Below the pieces are notes generated by a model, which was not told the DNA's origin, did not search any database, and saw only the letters and a program-made list of their open reading frames with translations. Below, in pieces: positions 1 through 8,025 of a stretch of 64,000 nt of DNA (position 1 is the first letter of the stretch; each line of letters opens with the position of its first letter). Both the position numbers and the translations under genes were made by a program. Origin of the DNA: Paenibacillus sedimenti (GTDB lineage: Bacteria > Bacillota > Bacilli > Paenibacillales > NBRC-103111); NCBI RefSeq assembly GCF_014534655.1, contig NZ_JACVVD010000006.1, positions 186,001 through 250,000 on the forward strand, in the 5' to 3' direction.

Positions 1-14
1 ATGCGGAGGATTGT

Positions 15-707
15 ATGGATACAAACGAACCCGCCGGGACAGCCGTCACCCCCATTCATCTTAACAACCGTCATCCCGCTGTTGATTTCCTGTGCCAAGC
101 CGATGAGCAACTCGCGACTTTGATCGGTCTCGTTGGCGATCTTTCCATAACGCCGAGTTCCAATCCCTTCGAATCTCTCGCGATGTCGATTATTTCCCAG
201 CAGCTCTCCGCGAAGGCGGCGGCGACGATCAAATCGAGAGTACGTCTCGTATTGCCAAGCATCACACCTGATTCGGTGCTGGCAGCGGATGAGGAAGCGA
301 TCAGGCAGTGCGGCGTCTCTTATCCCAAAATCCGATATATCCGCGACTTGAGCAGCAAGGTTCTTGCCAGCGAGTTGTCGCTTGATGAGCTGCACAATCT
401 TGATGATAGCGTGTTGATTAAGCAGCTTACCAGCGTCAAAGGCATCGGAACGTGGACCGCGGAAATGTTTCTTATTTTCGCCTTGGGTCGACCCGATGTG
501 ATGTCGCTCGGCGATGCCGGCCTCCAGCGGGCAGCCAAATGGCTTCATGGTCTCGAAGACCGCCCGGACGGCAATTACTTGGGACATGTCGCACCTGCAT
601 GGGCTCCCTACCGCAGCTTCGCGTCTTTGTATTTATGGCGATCCATTGATCTGGGCTTCGTCGATTCCGGACTTTCAGTTGAAGCTTGCCTCCCCAGTCA
701 TCCATAG
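15..707 (+). CDS. DNA-3-methyladenine glycosylase II (AlkA-type HhH-GPD)
   Basis: A 230-aa base-excision repair glycosylase expected to release alkylated bases such as 3-methyladenine from DNA. A helix-hairpin-helix with the core VKGIGTWTAEMF lies at about residues 141-152, followed by the GD-x-GL segment that carries the predicted catalytic Asp167. Length is typical of short AlkA proteins lacking the extra N-terminal domain of the E. coli enzyme. GGAGG at 5-9 sits 5 nt before the ATG, which fixes the start. It is a single gene, convergent with the TetR gene, with a shared terminator between them. Family assignment is firm; substrate range is inferred. Confidence 0.9.
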   Translation: MDTNEPAGTAVTPIHLNNRHPAVDFLCQADEQLATLIGLVGDLSITPSSNPFESLAMSIISQQLSAKAAATIKSRVRLVLPSITPDSVLAADEEAIRQCGVSYPKIRYIRDLSSKVLASELSLDELHNLDDSVLIKQLTSVKGIGTWTAEMFLIFALGRPDVMSLGDAGLQRAAKWLHGLEDRPDGNYLGHVAPAWAPYRSFASLYLWRSIDLGFVDSGLSVEACLPSHP

Positions 708-732
708 TCATGAGCAAATATCCCTCACAAAT

Positions 733-774
733 AAAAAACGCCCGAAGCCATATTGCCGGCCTCTGGCGCTTTTT
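733..774. terminator. Convergent rho-independent terminator
   Basis: AAAAAACGCC and GGCGCTTTTT flank a GC-rich inner stem (GCC/GGC) with an A-rich left and T-rich right side. It can serve the glycosylase gene on the plus strand and the TetR gene on the minus strand. Confidence 0.7.
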
Positions 775-775
775 A

Positions 776-1342
776 TTAGTCAGCGGTTCGCAAACCGCGC
801 AAGTACGTCGTTAGCAGTCTTCTCAAGCTTTCATCGCGCTCCAGCTCCATGCGAAAGCCGTTCTTGAGCTCCAAGGACGCGAACCCGTGCACGACGCTTC
901 GGAAGCCGCGAACGACGTGCAGCGCATCTTCTTCGCTGAGCGCATACGGCTCCAGCAGGCGCAGCATGAATCCCACAACATTATTGCTGGCTTGCTGCAA
1001 ATCCGGATCTCCGAAATCAGGAAGGGAGGCCATGGCATCATACAATCCCGGCTGCTTCCTGGCAAAATTGACGTAGGCGAAGCCTGCGGCCAGTAAGGCG
1101 TCATCTCCCGCTTTTCCGAGCACGGCTTCCACCATCGCTTCTTTGATTCTTATTAAGCTGAGGTGGGAAAGCTGCTTTCTCAGTGCCGGCAAGCCTTTGA
1201 TATGATTGTAAAGGGAGGGTGTTTTCACGTTTAATTTGGCAGCCAATGCCGCTAAAGTCACCTGCTCGACGCCTTGGACGTCAGCGATTTCTATAGCTGC
1301 TTGCAATACAGTGTCTGTGTCTAATCCTTGTCGATATGCCAT
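776..1342 (-). CDS. TetR/AcrR family transcriptional regulator with WHG-type C-terminal domain
   Basis: A 188-aa one-component repressor. Residues about 10-55 form the TetR helix-turn-helix (TLAALAAKLNVKTPSLYNHI). The rest resembles the TetR_C_33/WHG ligand-binding domain (HVVRGFRSVVHGFASLE). The start has GAGGGG upstream. It lies 15 nt downstream of the metallo-beta-lactamase-fold hydrolase gene on the same strand, so the two are probably one mRNA. A perfect dyad inside the promoter of that mRNA (2128-2144) is the obvious binding site, giving autorepression. The inducer is unknown. Confidence 0.85.
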   Translation of the reverse strand: MAYRQGLDTDTVLQAAIEIADVQGVEQVTLAALAAKLNVKTPSLYNHIKGLPALRKQLSHLSLIRIKEAMVEAVLGKAGDDALLAAGFAYVNFARKQPGLYDAMASLPDFGDPDLQQASNNVVGFMLRLLEPYALSEEDALHVVRGFRSVVHGFASLELKNGFRMELERDESLRRLLTTYLRGLRTAD

Positions 1343-1357
1343 CTATGCCCCTCGTTT

Positions 1358-2089
1358 CTAGATTCTCGCTGTTTCCATTTTAACCTGTTTCGTCGCTTCT
1401 TCCAAAGCACGATCCAGAATCGGCTGCGGATTCTCAATCATACTTCCGTGACCGACGGCAAGAAGGCTCGGATTCAGCTCTCTCAGCTTACGTGCGCTCT
1501 CCAGCGAGACTTGTTTGTTCCATGTGGCCATTGCCGGAAACGGGAACCAGAATTTAACCACGCCGGATACGGCTACGCCGCCGCGAGTCTGGAAAGCATC
1601 GCCGGCAATCAACGCCCGGCTGCGCACATCGAGGAACGCCATCATTCCCGGCGTGTGCCCGGGTGCGGCAATAGCTTGCAGCGAACCGATGCGGTCTCCA
1701 TCCTGTAAAAGCACATCCGGCTTTGTCTGTACCGATCCTGGTTTGGGAACATCGCCTTTAATCGGGGTGTTCGGCTCGCCCGCTTCCAGCTCTTGATTAC
1801 CGGTCAGCAGCTTGGCATCTCTCCGGGAGATGTAGACTGTTGCTTGCGGCAATGCCTTTTTCAACCCGTCCAACGCCCCGATATGATCGCCATGCGCATG
1901 AGTCAGCACGATGCGGGTAATCGGCTTGCCGATCTGCTCTGCTGCCTGCAAGATGCCCTTCACGCTGAAAGGCATTGCCGCATCAACGAGCGTCAGCTCC
2001 TTTTCCTCCTCCACCAAGTAACAATTGACCGGAAAAATTCGCGGCATAAAAGCCAGCTGATACAAAGCACCGTTACGAGTCATTTTCAT
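1358..2089 (-). CDS. MBL-fold metallo-hydrolase
   Basis: A 243-aa zinc-dependent hydrolase of the metallo-beta-lactamase fold. The HxHxDH signature is seen as HAHGDH at residues 64-69. Further metal-ligand motifs follow (APGHTPG, IAGDAF, VGHGS). The reading frame is open 38 codons further upstream, but GGGAGG lies 9 nt before the ATG at 2089, and the longer version would start upstream of the -35 box; 2089 is therefore chosen. It is the first gene of an operon with the TetR regulator. Substrate cannot be told from sequence; glyoxalase-II-like or lactonase activity are possibilities. Confidence 0.87.
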   Translation of the reverse strand: MKMTRNGALYQLAFMPRIFPVNCYLVEEEKELTLVDAAMPFSVKGILQAAEQIGKPITRIVLTHAHGDHIGALDGLKKALPQATVYISRRDAKLLTGNQELEAGEPNTPIKGDVPKPGSVQTKPDVLLQDGDRIGSLQAIAAPGHTPGMMAFLDVRSRALIAGDAFQTRGGVAVSGVVKFWFPFPAMATWNKQVSLESARKLRELNPSLLAVGHGSMIENPQPILDRALEEATKQVKMETARI

Positions 2090-2122
2090 GTAAAACGCCT
2101 CCCATTTGCTATTTATATTAGT

Positions 2123-2151
2123 ATAATAACTAATGATATTAGTTTTGTCAA
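2123..2151 (-). promoter_or_regulatory. Sigma-A promoter with TetR operator in the spacer
   Basis: On the minus strand TTGACA (2146-2151), a 17-nt spacer and TATTAT (2123-2128) form a near-consensus promoter 34 nt upstream of the hydrolase start. The spacer contains the perfect dyad AACTAAT-ATC-ATTAGTT (2128-2144). A repressor bound there would block RNA polymerase directly; the TetR protein encoded in the same operon is the inferred ligand. Confidence 0.75.
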
Positions 2152-2275
2152 CAGGATAGATGCTTTTTTCCCGAATTCCCCGTAACAGCGGCTTTTGCTG
2201 CACCCAAACTATCCGGCACTCCGTTCAACAGACGACGCATCGATTCCCCCTATCGAACCTTGAAGAAAGAAAAAA

Positions 2276-2431
2276 AGAGGCTGTCCAAGAAGGTCTGGAA
2301 CGACCTGAAGGATAACCCCTTTTCCAAATTCACACGCTGTCTATCCTACGAATCGTAGATACCTGATCAGATTCGGTGGATTGGATTTTATCTTATGACC
2401 AGCGTTCGATCCCCCCTTTTGGGACAGCCCT
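2276..2431. repeat. MITE-like element or insertion-sequence remnant with imperfect terminal inverted repeats
   Basis: The left end reads GAGGCTGTCCAAGAAGG (2277-2293) and the right end, on the opposite strand, GGGCTGTCCCAAAAGG (complement of 2415-2430). GGCTGTCC ends of this kind are common among Bacillales insertion sequences. The 120 bp between them hold no convincing reading frame. The element fills the gap between the hydrolase operon promoter and the 3' end of the MFS gene. Confidence 0.4.
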
Positions 2432-2435
2432 TTAC

Positions 2436-3740
2436 TTACGTATGGGGGGAGGTCGCGGACTGGCTATGATCAAAATCCGCCAGTGTATTCATGCGATACA
2501 AACGCGAGAAGAACAATGAGCCTACAGCGATGAAAAATCCGATGCTGCTTATAGCCAGTGTTCCAACCAAGCCGACGCACTCTCCCAGGAATCCACCGAC
2601 CAAGGAACCGACCGGGTTAATGCCCCAGGTTAAAAAACGAATCGTTGCGTTCACTTTCCCTTGCAGCTCTATAGGCGTAATATACTGACGAAGTGACGTA
2701 GCATGAATGTTGTACGAGGTGGTACCCAAACCAAACAACAGTTGGCCCGTACTCAGAAGCGCAATATCCAGTGGACTATCCCCGGTTACGAGCAAAACGA
2801 ACGGACTGCCGGCCGCCGCCAGAACAGCCGTAAATAAGGTAGCTTTCCCAACTCCGAAGCGACTAGCCAGTTGCTTCGAAAAAAGAGCCCCCAACAGGCT
2901 GCCTATACCCAAAAAAGCGAAAATAAAACCCGTAGTCGCAGCCTTCAAATGCAAGTTTGCCGTCATGAACAGAATGAAAACCGTGATGTAGCTATACCAA
3001 GCTAAGTTCCAAAGGACCGCACAACGAGTAAATGTTTGAATAAACGGTTGTCGGTAGATGTACGCGAATCCTTCTTGAATTTCTCGGCTTAGCTTCTTCT
3101 TGTCGGTTCTAGTAATGACCGGTACCATCTCCCGATGACGTATCCATAGCAAGCTGGCGGCTGAGCACAAGAACATTAGAATACTGAACAGCATCGTCGT
3201 TGTGCCGGATAGAAGCTCCATTAACAACCCCGTTAAGCCAGGTCCGGCAATCACAGCTATGGAGGCACTTATTTGCAATTTTCCATTTCCGTCGGCTAAT
3301 TGCTCTCTTTGAACCAGAATGGGAAGATAGGGCACATAGAACACATCGAAGAGCACCGTACAAATGCCAAATAGAAAAGCGATGACCAACAGATGGACAA
3401 ATTGAAAACTATGAAAAAACGATAATACCGGAATAAGGAGCAATAACGCACTTCTGAAGAGATTAGAGGCTACAAGAATCGGTTTGCGAGCAAATCGATC
3501 GGAAAACACGCCTGCTAGAAGCCCGAATAATAGAAAGGGTAAATATTCGGCAGCGCGTAAATACCCCATTTGTACAGGAGTAGCCTGAAGCGTGTATACA
3601 GCCAATAACGGAATCCCAAGCAATACAATCTGGGCGCCAAACTGGGAAGCCGTCTGACTTATCCATAATTTTATAAAATTCTGATTCCCCCATAATCCCT
3701 GTATCTGCGGCGAAGCGGCAGTAATTTTCATATCGGACAT
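2436..3740 (-). CDS. MFS transporter (MFS_3/EntS-like exporter)
   Basis: A 434-aa major facilitator with about 12 hydrophobic segments. The motif-A-like loop GVFSDRFARKP lies near residues 78-88, between TM2 and TM3. Overall pattern resembles the EntS/MFS_3 group of drug or siderophore exporters; substrate is unknown. AGGA about 7-10 nt before the ATG supports the start. It follows the rhodanese gene by 21 nt on the same strand, so it is probably cotranscribed with it under the LysR regulator further upstream. Confidence 0.85.
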   Translation of the reverse strand: MSDMKITAASPQIQGLWGNQNFIKLWISQTASQFGAQIVLLGIPLLAVYTLQATPVQMGYLRAAEYLPFLLFGLLAGVFSDRFARKPILVASNLFRSALLLLIPVLSFFHSFQFVHLLVIAFLFGICTVLFDVFYVPYLPILVQREQLADGNGKLQISASIAVIAGPGLTGLLMELLSGTTTMLFSILMFLCSAASLLWIRHREMVPVITRTDKKKLSREIQEGFAYIYRQPFIQTFTRCAVLWNLAWYSYITVFILFMTANLHLKAATTGFIFAFLGIGSLLGALFSKQLASRFGVGKATLFTAVLAAAGSPFVLLVTGDSPLDIALLSTGQLLFGLGTTSYNIHATSLRQYITPIELQGKVNATIRFLTWGINPVGSLVGGFLGECVGLVGTLAISSIGFFIAVGSLFFSRLYRMNTLADFDHSQSATSPHT

Positions 3741-3761
3741 GGCCCTATCCTCGCTCGCCTG

Positions 3762-4199
3762 CTACCCGATTAAAGGAGCCTTTTCTCCGAGGGTGCCTTC
3801 CACCGGGTTTCCTTCCTTGCGCCAGTACTCGATGCCTCCGAGCATTTCTTTTACTTTGAAGCCCAGCCCGGATAACCGCGCCGCTCCTCTAGTACCGCCG
3901 TTACACGCAGGTCCCCAGCAATACACGACAATGACTTGATCTTTTGAAAAAGAGGCCGTCGTCTCTTCGTTCATCAGGCGGTGGGGCAAATTGATCGCTC
4001 CGGGAATATGACACTCATCATAAGCCTTGGCAGCTCTGACATCGATCAGGAGGAAGTCGCCTACTCCGCGCTGCATGTCAAGACGTACGTCGGCCACATC
4101 CGTTTCAACAGCAAGCTTATTCAAGAAATGTCGATGCGTATCTGCAGGTGATGCAGCAGGTATTTCAAGCACGAGTGAGAAATCATTTGAGTTGTTCAT
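3762..4199 (-). CDS. Rhodanese-like domain protein
   Basis: A 145-aa single-domain rhodanese-fold protein that probably transfers or carries sulfane sulfur. FLLIDVRAAKAYDECHIPGA (residues about 49-68) is the CH2A-type motif and VVYCWGPACNGGTRGAARL holds the active-site loop with Cys94 and a second Cys99. The loop is longer than in usual rhodaneses. An upstream extension is open, but GGAGG at 4209-4213 lies 9 nt before the ATG at 4199. It sits between a LysR regulator and an MFS transporter on the same strand. Substrate is not predictable. Confidence 0.85.
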   Translation of the reverse strand: MNNSNDFSLVLEIPAASPADTHRHFLNKLAVETDVADVRLDMQRGVGDFLLIDVRAAKAYDECHIPGAINLPHRLMNEETTASFSKDQVIVVYCWGPACNGGTRGAARLSGLGFKVKEMLGGIEYWRKEGNPVEGTLGEKAPLIG

Positions 4200-4291
4200 A
4201 TAAAATAACCTCCAATAGAATTGATGTTGTTTGAACAGCAGCTCTTCTGCTTGAAAAAACTGTAACATACGATCCTACATTGGAGTTATCG

Positions 4292-4308
4292 ATAGTTTTC
4301 GATACTAT
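4292..4308. promoter_or_regulatory. Candidate LysR-type operator upstream of the rhodanese gene
   Basis: ATAGT-N7-ACTAT is a perfect interrupted dyad in the 112-bp gap between the LysR stop codon and the rhodanese start. LysR-type sites are interrupted dyads of about this size, but this one does not match T-N11-A exactly. Binding by the adjacent regulator is inference. Confidence 0.4.
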
Positions 4309-4311
4309 GTA

Positions 4312-5202
4312 TCATTCATTTTGATGATTGGACCCGCTAAGGAGGTCTACAAAATCACTAAACGATTTCGAGAGCCACTTCTTTTTGGAGTAAATCAATT
4401 GGGTGTAGAATTGACAATCAGGATGAATAAAAGAAGCCGCCGTCAATTGGCCTTTCCGTATTTCTTCTGCCACAACGATGCGCGGCAATAAGGCAATTCC
4501 TAAGCCATAGATGACGCATTGTTTGATCGCTTCCAAATTTCCGAATTCATACGATAATTGATAGTCCACCTGGTTATCCTTCAACGATTTGAGCAGCATA
4601 GCCCTGTAGGTGCAGCCCTCTTCCGTTAAAATCAAGGATTCACGCATCAAATCTTGAACCTGTACGTTGTCGAGCGCACTGAATCGATGATCGGGGTGGG
4701 CAACGATGACCAGCTCTTCTTTTCTCACGATGATGCTGTGCAGTTCAGGATCTGTAAGCGGCGGATCCAGAATCAAACCGATATCCAATGAGCCTTCTTT
4801 GACGGATTCGATAATAAATGGCTCATTAGCCGGCTGGATATTGACATTAATCTCGGGATAATCCCGGCGATAAGCTTGCAGGAAGGGCGGAAGAAAGAAA
4901 GCGGCCAGCGTTTCAATCGTTCCGATAATGAGGGAGCCTTTGGACTGCTTCGAGACGATTTCCTTGGATTCGACGTGCAACCTGATGATTTCGTTTGCAT
5001 ATTGCAGGAGGGCTTCTCCGGCGATGGTCAGCTTCATTTTTCTTCCGTAACGCTCCAGAAGAACCGCCCCGTAAGACTCCTCCAGCCTCTGAATCTGTGT
5101 AGTGATACTCGACTGGGCATAACCTAATTCTTCAGCGGCCCGCGTGTAGCTGCCCCATTTGACGACTTCGCGAAAGGTTTGCAAATAAGTTAATTCCATC
5201 AC
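4312..5202 (-). CDS. LysR family transcriptional regulator
   Basis: A 296-aa LTTR. The N-terminal winged helix (TYLQTFREVVKWGSYTRAAE, then AQSSITTQIQRLE) is canonical, followed by a LysR substrate-binding domain (SLDIGLILDPPL, VKQCVIYGLGIALLPR-like segment). GTG at 5202 and ATG at 5199 are both possible; AGAAGGGG upstream suits either. The rhodanese and MFS genes follow on the same strand, so it may regulate them as part of one cluster rather than divergently, which is less usual for LTTRs. The coinducer is unknown. Confidence 0.88.
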   Translation of the reverse strand: MMELTYLQTFREVVKWGSYTRAAEELGYAQSSITTQIQRLEESYGAVLLERYGRKMKLTIAGEALLQYANEIIRLHVESKEIVSKQSKGSLIIGTIETLAAFFLPPFLQAYRRDYPEINVNIQPANEPFIIESVKEGSLDIGLILDPPLTDPELHSIIVRKEELVIVAHPDHRFSALDNVQVQDLMRESLILTEEGCTYRAMLLKSLKDNQVDYQLSYEFGNLEAIKQCVIYGLGIALLPRIVVAEEIRKGQLTAASFIHPDCQFYTQLIYSKKKWLSKSFSDFVDLLSGSNHQNE

Positions 5203-5372
5203 CTGTCACCCCTTCTTAGGACCTCTCGGATACAACGATTTATCCCCAAGCATAGCATACCGGGAACTTCCGATCGAGTCCTTCTGCATGAGTTCCCCCC
5301 CATAGTATGGTAAAATAAGTGCGTGAATGAAGGACATGCCATATCATTTCTCTAAAAGTGAGGGACTTTTGC

Positions 5373-6446
5373 ATGAATACAGAAACTTTGGAGCTTTTTC
5401 GCACGTTGACCGAGCTGCAGGCGGCGCCGGGTTTTGAACGGGAGATTCGTAAGTTTGTCGGCGGCGAAATGGCAAAATATACGGACGAATTCATCCAGGA
5501 TGGACTCGGCGGCCTGTTCGGCATCCTGCGCGGCGATGAGAACGGCCCGAAGGTGATGGTCGCGGGGCATTTCGACGAAGTCGGCTTCCTTGTGAACGGC
5601 ATCACCGAGCACGGCACGATCAAGTTCCAGCCCCTCGGCGGCTGGTTCGCACAGGTACTGCCCGCGCAGCGCGTGCAGATCATGACCGATAACGGGCCGA
5701 TCCTCGGGGTCATCGGCTCGACGCCCGTGCATTTGCTGGACGAAGCCGCGCGCGGCAAGCCCGCAGACATCAAGTCGATGTACGTGGACATCGGCGCTGA
5801 GGACAAAGCCGATGCGATGGGCATCGGCGTTCGCATCGGGCAGCAGATCGTGCCGGTCTGCCCGTTCACCCCCTTAGCCAATCCGAAACGGATTATGGCT
5901 AAGGCCTGGGACAATCGCTACGGCGTAGGCCTGGCGATTGAGCTTATGAAGGAGCTTCACGGCACGAAGCTCCCGAATATCCTGTACGCCGGGGCGACCG
6001 TACAGGAAGAGGTTGGCGCGCGCGGCGCCCAGACGGCGGCGAATCTCATCCAGCCGGACTTGTTCTACGCGCTGGATGCGAGCGCCGCCGGCGACACGAC
6101 CGGCGACCGCAATGCCTTTGGGCAGCTCGGCCGCGGGGCGCTGCTGCGCATTTTTGACCCGACCATGATCACCCACCGGGGGATGGTCGAGTTCATTCTG
6201 GATACGGCGGAGACGCACAAGATCCCGTATCAGTATTTCATCTCTGCCGGCGGTACGGACGCCGGGCAAGTGCACCTGCAAGGCAGCGGCATTCCGTCTG
6301 CCGTCATCGGCGTCTGCGCGCGGTATATCCATACGTCCGCGTCGATCCTTCACGTGGACGACTATGCCGCCGCGAAGGAGCTGCTCATCAAGCTCGTACA
6401 GGCGAGCGACCGTACGACGCTGAACACGATTCACGCTCAGGCGTGA
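5373..6446 (+). CDS. M42 family metallopeptidase (glutamyl aminopeptidase/endoglucanase-like)
   Basis: A 357-aa cytosolic dinuclear-metal aminopeptidase of the PepA/YsdC/FrvX family that forms large TET complexes. Metal-ligand and catalytic segments are visible in order: AGHFDEVGF (residues 64-72), the Asp in [19 protein letters not shown] with catalytic and ligand Glu residues, [10 protein letters not shown], and [14 protein letters not shown] 5 codons earlier overlaps the Shine-Dalgarno sequence GAGGG, so the ATG at 5373 is preferred. The gene is markedly GC-rich compared with its flanks and stands alone with its own terminator. Confidence 0.92.
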   Translation: MNTETLELFRTLTELQAAPGFEREIRKFVGGEMAKYTDEFIQDGLGGLFGILRGDENGPKVMVAGHFDEVGFLVNGITEHGTIKFQPLGGWFAQVLPAQRVQIMTDNGPILGVIGSTPVHLLDEAARGKPADIKSMYVDIGAEDKADAMGIGVRIGQQIVPVCPFTPLANPKRIMAKAWDNRYGVGLAIELMKELHGTKLPNILYAGATVQEEVGARGAQTAANLIQPDLFYALDASAAGDTTGDRNAFGQLGRGALLRIFDPTMITHRGMVEFILDTAETHKIPYQYFISAGGTDAGQVHLQGSGIPSAVIGVCARYIHTSASILHVDDYAAAKELLIKLVQASDRTTLNTIHAQA

Positions 6447-6466
6447 GCTCGTATGATGTAGTCCTG

Positions 6467-6495
6467 AACCCGCCTAGTTTGGCGGGTTTTTCTTT
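6467..6495 (+). terminator. Rho-independent terminator of the M42 peptidase gene
   Basis: AACCCGCC-TAGTTT-GGCGGGTT followed by TTTCTTT, 20 nt after the stop codon. Confidence 0.9.
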
Positions 6496-6601
6496 ATTGT
6501 AGGCCGGAACCCGCGAGTCATCCTTGCAAATATAGAACTGACGTTCCAATATATGGTACAATTAATGGAGCTACTCTATCAAAGAAAGTAGGACACCTCG
6601 T

Positions 6602-7039
6602 ATGGACTATGTCATTCGTCAAGCAACCCCGCAAGATACCAACCAGATTAGCCTGTTCCTTTCCCGCCGTACCGGCAAAGCCATCTCCCCGCTTCACATT
6701 GAGAACAGGCTCCACTTCATGCGCAGCACTTCATCTGAATGGCTATTTGTTTATGAAGAACAGAATGAGATTCTTGGAACGTTGGCATTTCGGATCCGTC
6801 AGAGCAGCGACGCCCATCTGAAAATCAGCGAAGCCTCGCTAATTTCATCGGATGAGACGCAGCAGCATCAAATCGCTGGTAGCAAATTAAGGGAGTACGC
6901 AGAACAACTCGCAAATCAGCATGAATGCACGGGCTTATGGTGGGTAGCCGGACTGGAAAGCAAGAATGGGACTCATTCCTTGAGTCAATCACCCGGTTTC
7001 CAAGAATCGGGGTACCGATTCGTGAAACGCTTTCTATGA
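6602..7039 (+). CDS. GNAT-like acetyltransferase (weak match)
   Basis: A 145-aa protein with the overall order of a GNAT fold: N-terminal IRQATPQDTNQI (beta1-alpha1), a central strand ILGTLAFRIR, a possible acetyl-CoA loop QIAGSKL near residue 97, and a C-terminal GFQESGYRFVKRFL typical of the last strands. The canonical (Q/R)xxGxG/A loop is only partly kept. AGGA about 10 nt before the ATG is a modest ribosome binding site. Function and substrate are unknown; it may be a diverged GNAT. Confidence 0.55.
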   Translation: MDYVIRQATPQDTNQISLFLSRRTGKAISPLHIENRLHFMRSTSSEWLFVYEEQNEILGTLAFRIRQSSDAHLKISEASLISSDETQQHQIAGSKLREYAEQLANQHECTGLWWVAGLESKNGTHSLSQSPGFQESGYRFVKRFL

Positions 7040-7183
7040 GAATTTAATTCTGAACGGCCGTAAATCAGGATTTCCCATCCTGAATATGGAAAAATATGGT
7101 CATGGAGGGAGATCAGGGAACCTTAACAACGAGATTTCGTCATTTTCCGGACAACTAACTAAATATGTAAAGGAGTCTATGTA

Positions 7184-7576
7184 ATGACCCATGAATTCAA
7201 ATCCGCTAAAGGCTTGGAGCTGCTCGACAAAGTACGCTCCTTCTGCATGAAACTGCCTCAGGTGGAGGAAAAGGTGGACGGCTTTGGACATACCACGTTC
7301 CGCGTGAAGGACAAGCCTTTTGTGATGATGGGTGAAAATGACGGTCAGCCGTCCATGGCTTTAAAAACGAACCTCACCACCCAGGAATTTTTACTTCAGC
7401 AGGAGGGCACGGCCTACTCTAAAACGGCTTATATTGGCCATCATGGCTGGGTATCCATTCAGGATACTGCGTGGGTGGCGTGGTCGGAGATTGAAGATCT
7501 GATGGTTGAAGGGTATGCGCGCACCGCACCGAAGAAGCTGGTTGCTGAGCTGATGGCCTCGAGACCTGTTTACTAA
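7184..7576 (+). CDS. MmcQ/YjbR family protein
   Basis: A 130-aa protein of the YjbR/MmcQ family (CyaY-like fold, sometimes called DNA-binding). Recognisable segments are CMKLPQVEEKVDGFGHTTFR, KPFVMMGEN and the C-terminal YIGHHGWVSIQ...WSEIEDLMVEGYARTAPKK. AAGGAG lies 8 nt before the start. No molecular function is established for most members. It is apparently a single-gene unit with no strong terminator. Confidence 0.85.
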   Translation: MTHEFKSAKGLELLDKVRSFCMKLPQVEEKVDGFGHTTFRVKDKPFVMMGENDGQPSMALKTNLTTQEFLLQQEGTAYSKTAYIGHHGWVSIQDTAWVAWSEIEDLMVEGYARTAPKKLVAELMASRPVY

Positions 7577-8025
7577 GGGGCCCTTCTTTTTTTTCGGCGG
7601 CACAATTAACGAACAATTTCAAACTTGAGCACTTCACACCGAGTACTTTAGGTTCCGATTACGTTTATCACAGTCCGATTTCGCCCAATTGCAAAAACGT
7701 GGTGAATGGAGTTAGCTGCTTGGAGTTCGATTTTGCCAACTTATAATGTGCTCATCGAACATCCACTTGCACAAACCAAGCTGCAACTTTGTAAAATCGG
7801 ACTCCAACCTGTTTTGGTGGATGAATCTTGAATGCAATTGTGTTTTTCCGGACTCTAGTAGCGATAGCGATATACTCGATTCCTGCGTCATTTGGATATG
7901 TCTTCCAACAAGGTGTGAATTTGCAAATTAATCCGGCACGCCATTTGCACATTTACACGAAGGTAGTAACGAGTTCAATCATGTTGTTGTTCGTTAATTG
8001 GTCAGGCGTAGTTTTTTCTCCCGCC
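7577..8025. other. Noncoding stretch with a long inverted repeat
   Basis: No credible gene. TTGGAGTTCGATTTT (7720-7734) and AAAATCGGACTCCAA (7793-7807) form a 15-bp inverted repeat with one mismatch around a 58-nt centre. Related short strings (CAGTCCGATTTCG at 7671-7683, TTCCGGACTC at 7846-7855) recur nearby, suggesting remains of a repeated intergenic element. Confidence 0.4.

Noticed and set aside
5240-5914. Long minus-strand open frame (224 aa) over the M42 peptidase gene, and another at 5874-6434
   Set aside because: GC-rich antisense frames of a clearly conserved gene; no ribosome binding site and composition typical of reverse-strand artefacts.
7571-7594. AAGGGGCCCTT plus T-run after the MmcQ gene as terminator
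   Set aside because: The palindrome has no loop, so a stable hairpin is unlikely.
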